This document shows positions 60,270 to 64,000 of a DNA stretch of 64,000 nucleotides, one piece after another. A model generated the notes under the pieces. The model searched no databases and had not been told where the DNA came from. It worked only from the letters and a program-made list of their open reading frames with translations. The position numbers were made by a program, and so were the translations under genes. This stretch comes from an uncultured Streptococcus sp. GTDB lineage: Bacteria > Bacillota > Bacilli > Lactobacillales > Streptococcaceae. The DNA lies in NCBI GenBank assembly GCA_934229725.1, contig CAKQDX010000009.1, forward strand, positions 1-64,000. Reading direction: 5' to 3'. Each line of letters begins with the position of its first letter. Positions within the stretch are counted from its first letter, which is position 1.

Positions 60270-61203
60270 AACACGTCTTCACAAACATGTTAAATTTGTA
60301 GCGAAAAAATCTGCGAAGAAGATAGGTGTTTGGCAGGCTATTCGTAGTATTTCTCGTGAAAAATATACCGAGAAGGTCTCAGCATCGTTACTATACGGAC
60401 TCTTATCCTCAATCGCTGTGAATTTCTTTTTTCAACCTGGTCACGTCTATTCAAGTGGAGCTACAGGGTTGGCCCAGGTTTTATCAGCATTGAGTGTTAG
60501 AACTCTTGGTTTTGAGATTCCTGTATCATTGACTTTTTATGCGATTAATATTCCGCTCTTGATTCTTGCATGGAATAAAATTGGCCATAAATTTACTATC
60601 TTCACCTTCATTACAGTAACAATGAGCTCCCTGTTTATTCAGGTAATGCCTCATGTCACCTTGACTGAGGATCCTTTGATTAATGCGATCTTCGGTGGCT
60701 TGGTTATGGGTACAGGTATTGGATTTGGTTTGAAATCTCGTATTTCAAGTGGAGGTACGGATATTGTCAGCCTTACCATTCGTAAGAAAACTGGTCGTGA
60801 TGTGGGAAATATCTCTCTGATTGTCAATGGGATTATCATGATTTTTGCCGGTATACTTTTTGGTTGGAAATATGCTCTTTATTCAATGGTGACAATTTTT
60901 GTTTCAAGCCGAGTAACGGATGCGATTTTTACTAAGCAAAAGAAAATGCAGGCTATGATTGTTACAAGTAATCCGGATCCAGTTGTACGGATGATTCAGA
61001 AGAAACTCCACCGTGGAGTAACGATGATCAATGATGCGGAAGGTACTTATAATCACGAAAAAAAAGCAGTTTTACTGACTATTATTACCCGTGAAGAGTA
61101 CACTGATTTTAAGTATTACATGAGAAAAGCGGATCCTAAAGCATTTGTTTCTATTGCTGAAAATGTACATATTCTAGGTCGTTTTGTTGATTTAGATGAC
61201 TAA
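60262..61203 (+). CDS. YitT family membrane protein (second copy)
   Basis: Protein of 313 residues with a basic N-terminal extension (about 1-35), five or six membrane segments, and a C-terminal DUF2179 domain (about 225-308, with KLHRGVTMINDAEGTY). Distinct from the paralogue at 23142 by the N-terminal extension and low identity. It overlaps aspS by 8 bases and is cotranscribed with it. Function unknown. Confidence 0.85.
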   Translation: MNKTRLHKHVKFVAKKSAKKIGVWQAIRSISREKYTEKVSASLLYGLLSSIAVNFFFQPGHVYSSGATGLAQVLSALSVRTLGFEIPVSLTFYAINIPLLILAWNKIGHKFTIFTFITVTMSSLFIQVMPHVTLTEDPLINAIFGGLVMGTGIGFGLKSRISSGGTDIVSLTIRKKTGRDVGNISLIVNGIIMIFAGILFGWKYALYSMVTIFVSSRVTDAIFTKQKKMQAMIVTSNPDPVVRMIQKKLHRGVTMINDAEGTYNHEKKAVLLTIITREEYTDFKYYMRKADPKAFVSIAENVHILGRFVDLDD

Positions 61204-61241
61204 GTAAAAAGGAAGTTGACGTTGGTTGACTTCTTTTTTAC
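61204..61241 (+). terminator. aspS-yitT terminator
   Basis: GTAAAAAGGAAGT and ACTTCTTTTTTAC arms with one mismatch. Confidence 0.75.
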
Positions 61242-61288
61242 TAGAGAGAATTCTTGACGAAATCCTTGCATGACCTTACAATAACAAT

Positions 61289-62026
61289 ATGATTAAATTT
61301 TTGATTCCAACTGCAAAAGAAATGAAGACCCTCAATGAAGTTCCGTATCAGAAGATTTCTGAAAAGAGTGTGGCTATTCTCAAAGAAATGGCAAAGTTAT
61401 CCACAGATGAATTATCCACAGCTTATAAAATAAAGCTTGAGCAGGCTGAGAAAGAGAAGCAGCGCTGGGATGTCATTTTATCTGGAGAAGCAAGGAGCTA
61501 TCCTGCAATAGAGCTTTTTAATGGCTTGATGTATCGCCATATTAGACGTAGTGACTTATCCACATGTGAAAAAGATTTTTTAAGCCAACAGGTATTTATC
61601 ACATCTTCTTTTTATGGGATTATTCCCGCTTTTTATCCGATTCAGGAACATCGTCATGACTTTCATACGAAAATTAAGGTTAATGGTCAGTCCTTAAAAA
61701 ATTACTGGCGTGCTGAATATGACCAATTTCTAGAAGAGAGTCAAGTTCCAGTTGTTTCCTTACTTTCAAGTGAATTTGAAGATGTCTTTAGTCCAGCTCT
61801 TCGTAAGCAGTTATTCACGGTTAGTTTTATGGAAGACCGTAATGGTAATGGCCTTCTTAAGACTCACTCTACGATTTCTAAAAAAGCTAGAGGAGCTTTT
61901 TTGACGGCTGTAATGAAAGAAAATTGTCAAACCATTGATGACTTACGGAAATTATCCTTTGATGAGTTTTACTATCGTGAAGATTTATCCTCTGAGCATG
62001 AGCTAGTTTTTGTTAAAACCGTATAA
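61289..62026 (+). CDS. yaaA: Peroxide stress protein YaaA (DUF328)
   Basis: Protein of 245 residues of the UPF0246 family, which in E. coli limits free iron during peroxide stress and has a DNA-binding fold. Conserved-looking segments are FLIPTAKEM at the start, ARSYPAIELFNGLMYR and SSFYGIIPAFYPI. The coding sequence holds three perfect DnaA boxes, each translated as Leu-Ser-Thr. Convergent with nrdG across a shared terminator. Confidence 0.9.
   Translation: MIKFLIPTAKEMKTLNEVPYQKISEKSVAILKEMAKLSTDELSTAYKIKLEQAEKEKQRWDVILSGEARSYPAIELFNGLMYRHIRRSDLSTCEKDFLSQQVFITSSFYGIIPAFYPIQEHRHDFHTKIKVNGQSLKNYWRAEYDQFLEESQVPVVSLLSSEFEDVFSPALRKQLFTVSFMEDRNGNGLLKTHSTISKKARGAFLTAVMKENCQTIDDLRKLSFDEFYYREDLSSEHELVFVKTV
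61397..61564 (+). promoter_or_regulatory. Three perfect DnaA boxes inside yaaA
   Basis: TTATCCACA occurs at 61397-61405, 61412-61420 and 61556-61564, all on the plus strand and in the same reading frame. The first two are 15 bases apart start to start. They are 47 kb from oriC. Confidence 0.7.
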
Positions 62027-62027
62027 A

Positions 62028-62055
62028 AAAGGTCTGAGTCATAAACTCAGACTTT
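62028..62055. terminator. Shared terminator between yaaA and nrdG
   Basis: GGTCTGAGT and ACTCAGACTTTTT arms; A- and T-runs suit both convergent genes. Confidence 0.85.
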
Positions 62056-62058
62056 TTC

Positions 62059-62664
62059 TTATAGCATATCTTTACGATCGACTTGCTCATAGTTCGTTTG
62101 ACCGTCATTTAACTTGTCCCAAATAACGACTTCTCCTTTATCAAGAGATTTTTTGACATCAATAATACGTTGATTAGATGATCCTCGAAACTGGAGCATA
62201 AGGTTTTTTTTAGTGATGTCAAAGCGGCCGTCAACGAGAATGTCAACGAGTTGAAGAAGTTCTAGCTTATCAGGAGTTTCAAGCATCAACTCCTCCCAAG
62301 TATAACCAGTCCAAGACCAGATATCTTTTTCTGGAAGTTCCTCACGAATGCGTTTGACTAGGGGAATGAGAATTCCTGTGTTTAGGAAGGGTTCACCACC
62401 AAGTAGCGTGAGACCCTGTACGTAAGGTTGAGCTAGGTCCTGCATGATTTGTTCTTCAAGTTCTTTAGTATAGGGAATTCCTGCCTTAAAGGACCAGGTG
62501 GCAGCGTTATAGCATCCCTCGCAATGAAACATGCAACCAGAGACATAAAGGGAGTTACGTACGCCTTCACCATCGACGAAGTTAAAAGCTTTGTAGTCAA
62601 TAATGCGTCCTTGACTAAGTTCTTCAGACTTCCATTCTTGAGGTTTTGGTGTATTCCATGTCAT
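62059..62664 (-). CDS. nrdG: Anaerobic ribonucleotide reductase activating protein NrdG
   Basis: Radical-SAM enzyme of 201 residues that makes the glycyl radical on NrdD. The cluster motif CMFHCEGC (C-x3-C-x2-C) is at about 43-50, followed by LLGGEPF, the usual Gly-Gly-Glu SAM contact. It follows the GNAT gene by four bases and belongs with nrdD upstream. Confidence 0.95.
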   Translation of the reverse strand: MTWNTPKPQEWKSEELSQGRIIDYKAFNFVDGEGVRNSLYVSGCMFHCEGCYNAATWSFKAGIPYTKELEEQIMQDLAQPYVQGLTLLGGEPFLNTGILIPLVKRIREELPEKDIWSWTGYTWEELMLETPDKLELLQLVDILVDGRFDITKKNLMLQFRGSSNQRIIDVKKSLDKGEVVIWDKLNDGQTNYEQVDRKDML

Positions 62665-62668
62665 AATT

Positions 62669-63169
62669 CTACTCCAAATCTATCCAATAGCGCTCAGTTT
62701 CATTGTGAATATTCTCCAACTGACCACCATTGGCTAAGATAACAGCACGACTAGCAAAATTGTCGATATTACAGGTGATTAGAGCTCTAGTAATATTCTT
62801 TTTCTTGGCCATTTGCAAACCTTGGCGGAGAGATTCTTTAGCATAACCCTTTCCTCGTTCAGACGGACGGATAGAGTAGCCAATATGACCACCTTTTTCT
62901 AGTAAGTAGTCATTCAATCGGAGACGGAGGTTGAGAAAGCCAAGAGCCTGGCCTGCTTCGTTGAAGCTAACCAGCTGGATAGCAGGAACCCAGTTTTCAG
63001 AGATATTAAGTCCTGCTTCTGCCTGAAGATTTTCATCTAGCCACTCTTCATAAACAAAATTGTCGGGGTTCCAAAATCCACCATCATGAGCAGATTGCTC
63101 CCTTTCAAATTCAGCCATCATCTCTAAGATAGCTTCTTTATCTGTTTGACTCGGTCGGCGTAAGATCAT
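62669..63169 (-). CDS. GNAT family N-acetyltransferase
   Basis: Protein of 166 residues with the acetyl-CoA loop RPSERGKGYAKESL near 102-115. Substrate unknown. It sits between the 43-residue ORF and nrdG in the anaerobic nucleotide reductase cluster, an order shared with pneumococcus, but nothing indicates a role in that pathway. Confidence 0.88.
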   Translation of the reverse strand: MILRRPSQTDKEAILEMMAEFEREQSAHDGGFWNPDNFVYEEWLDENLQAEAGLNISENWVPAIQLVSFNEAGQALGFLNLRLRLNDYLLEKGGHIGYSIRPSERGKGYAKESLRQGLQMAKKKNITRALITCNIDNFASRAVILANGGQLENIHNETERYWIDLE

Positions 63170-63170
63170 A

Positions 63171-63302
63171 TTATTTCTTCTTTCCAGCTTTTTTCAAAAG
63201 GGCTTGGACACGTGCTTTTTTGTCATTTTTGACGGTTGCATTTTTTTCGTGGTAACGTTCCACTTGCTGCATACCTTTATAATCTAATTGATATTTTCCC
63301 AT
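63171..63302 (-). CDS. 43-residue basic small protein in the nrd cluster
   Basis: Short ORF with ATG at 63302, preceded by AAAGGAAT, and a stop one base before the GNAT gene's ATG. The product (MGKYQLDYKGMQQVERYH at the start, Lys-rich C-terminus) is highly basic and probably helical. A small gene stands at the same place in pneumococcus between nrdD and the acetyltransferase gene. Function unknown. Confidence 0.8.
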   Translation of the reverse strand: MGKYQLDYKGMQQVERYHEKNATVKNDKKARVQALLKKAGKKK

Positions 63303-63318
63303 GCTATTCCTTTCTAAA

Positions 63319-63361
63319 AAATAAATAAGCAAAGCAGTTGGAAGATATCATCCAGCTGCTT
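63319..63361 (-). terminator. Hairpin after nrdD
   Basis: AAGCAG at 63332-63337 and CTGCTT at 63356-63361 with inner TGGA/TCCA; on the minus strand TTATTTATTTTTT follows. It probably lowers expression of the genes after nrdD. Confidence 0.6.
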
Positions 63362-63391
63362 CTAGTTTGTGATAACATTCCCTATGATATG

Positions 63392-64000
63392 TTAGAGATG
63401 TTTTCCTTCAAATTTTATAGTTGAGCCATTCATATGTTTGACTCGGGCTGAGATTTCTTTGTGGCGTCCCTTAACCATTGGGCGTGCCTGTGGATTTCCT
63501 AGATAGCCGCAAGTACGTTTGACAACATCAACTGTTTTAGGATCTGTGTTGCCACAATTAGGGCACATGAATCCACGTTCTGTTGGGGTGAAGTCCCCTT
63601 CAAAGTCACACTTGTAGCATTTATCTATTGGAGTATTCGTTCCGAGATAACCGACACGGTCGTAGGCAAAATCCCAGACAGCTTCAAGTGCTTTAGGGTT
63701 TTGTTGGAGGACTGGATATTCACAATAATGGATGAATCCACCAGTTGCCCCAGCTTCTGGGTAAGCTTTCTCAAATTCCAACTTTTCAAATGGTGTTGGA
63801 TTTTTACGAACATCGTAATGGAAGGAGTTGGTGTAATATTCTTTATCAGTGATATCAGTCACGACACCGAATTTTTCAGTATCCAAGCGACAGAAACGAT
63901 CAGTCAAACTTTCTGATGGTGTTGAATAAACAGAGAAATGATAATCATATTCGTCAGACCAACTTTCACAAGCATTTTTCATAGCTTTAACGATATCTAA
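63392..64000 (-). CDS. nrdD: Anaerobic ribonucleoside-triphosphate reductase NrdD (3' part)
   Basis: C-terminal 202 codons of the large subunit that reduces ribonucleotides without oxygen; the gene continues beyond the right edge. Visible are the zinc ribbon (CYKC, then CPNC) and the glycyl-radical segment RTCGYLG, followed by the C-terminal KEISARVKHM region. nrdG is the activator encoded downstream. Confidence 0.95.
   Translation of the reverse strand, partial: LDIVKAMKNACESWSDEYDYHFSVYSTPSESLTDRFCRLDTEKFGVVTDITDKEYYTNSFHYDVRKNPTPFEKLEFEKAYPEAGATGGFIHYCEYPVLQQNPKALEAVWDFAYDRVGYLGTNTPIDKCYKCDFEGDFTPTERGFMCPNCGNTDPKTVDVVKRTCGYLGNPQARPMVKGRHKEISARVKHMNGSTIKFEGKHL

Noticed and set aside
1..64000. 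Prophage, insertion sequence, integrative element or CRISPR array
   Set aside because: No transposase, integrase, phage gene, att repeat or repeat-spacer array was seen; the tRNA genes at 18.3-18.7 kb have no adjacent integrase.

Overview
This window is the replication-origin region of a low-GC Gram-positive chromosome and looks like a Streptococcus of the salivarius group (salivarius/thermophilus/vestibularis). The streptococcal order ftsH-hpt-tilS-divIC-rqcP-mfd-pth-ychF-dnaN-dnaA-parB-htrA-rlmH is intact, guaB/trpS/recF lie on the far side of the origin as in other streptococci, and the comCDE locus that follows rlmH in pneumococcus is absent. I assign the group from protein resemblance and synteny; the exact species is inference.

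Layout. 1-13081: genes all on the minus strand, moving with a leftward fork: a strong outward promoter at the left edge (probably an rRNA operon), ftsH, hpt, tilS, a beta-lactamase-fold serine hydrolase, a 43-residue ORF, divIC, rqcP, mfd, pth, ychF, a DUF951 gene and dnaN. 13082-17110: bipartite oriC on both sides of dnaA, with DnaA boxes, a TAG-repeat DnaA-trio and a further DnaA-box cluster between htrA and rlmH; parB and htrA lie between. 17111-24014: rlmH, a DUF1275 membrane protein, three tRNAs (Arg-TCT, Glu-TTC, Asn-GTT), a YfhO-type membrane protein, an ABC-F protein and a YitT protein. 24100-27124: parS, then T-box-controlled trpS, then guaB. 27261-35268: recF and its S4 partner on the minus strand, then a plus-strand run of an M16 peptidase-like pair, a RodZ-like protein, pgsA and the ECF transporter core ecfA1-ecfA2-ecfT. 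35567-38887: two secreted cell-wall lysozyme-fold proteins and a large membrane protein. 39032-47910: mnmA, marC, mnmG, gdpP, rplI, dnaB, veg, rpsD. 48124-54445: accessory/regulated block with a TetR-YhgE divergent pair and a PadR-DUF1700-DUF4097 operon, then a CoA-type NUDIX hydrolase. 54711-64000: rpmG, rpmF, a MetE-like gene, hisS, aspS, a second YitT gene, yaaA, and the anaerobic ribonucleotide reductase genes nrdG/nrdD (nrdD runs off the right end) around a GNAT gene and a 43-residue ORF.

How the parts work together: dnaA, dnaN, dnaB, recF, mfd and parB/parS handle replication, repair and origin segregation; mnmA and mnmG make the two halves of the wobble-uridine modification; tilS, pth, rlmH, rqcP, rpsD, rplI, rpmG and rpmF serve translation; ftsH, htrA, divIC, the serine hydrolase and the lysozyme-fold proteins serve the envelope. 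No prophage, insertion sequence or CRISPR array was seen. The more unusual signals are small: three DnaA boxes inside yaaA, a dnaN terminator built from inverted DnaA boxes, a two-codon ORF overlapping the dnaA start, structured leaders of mnmA and mnmG, three parS-like sites (two inside genes), and clear operators for the TetR and PadR regulators.
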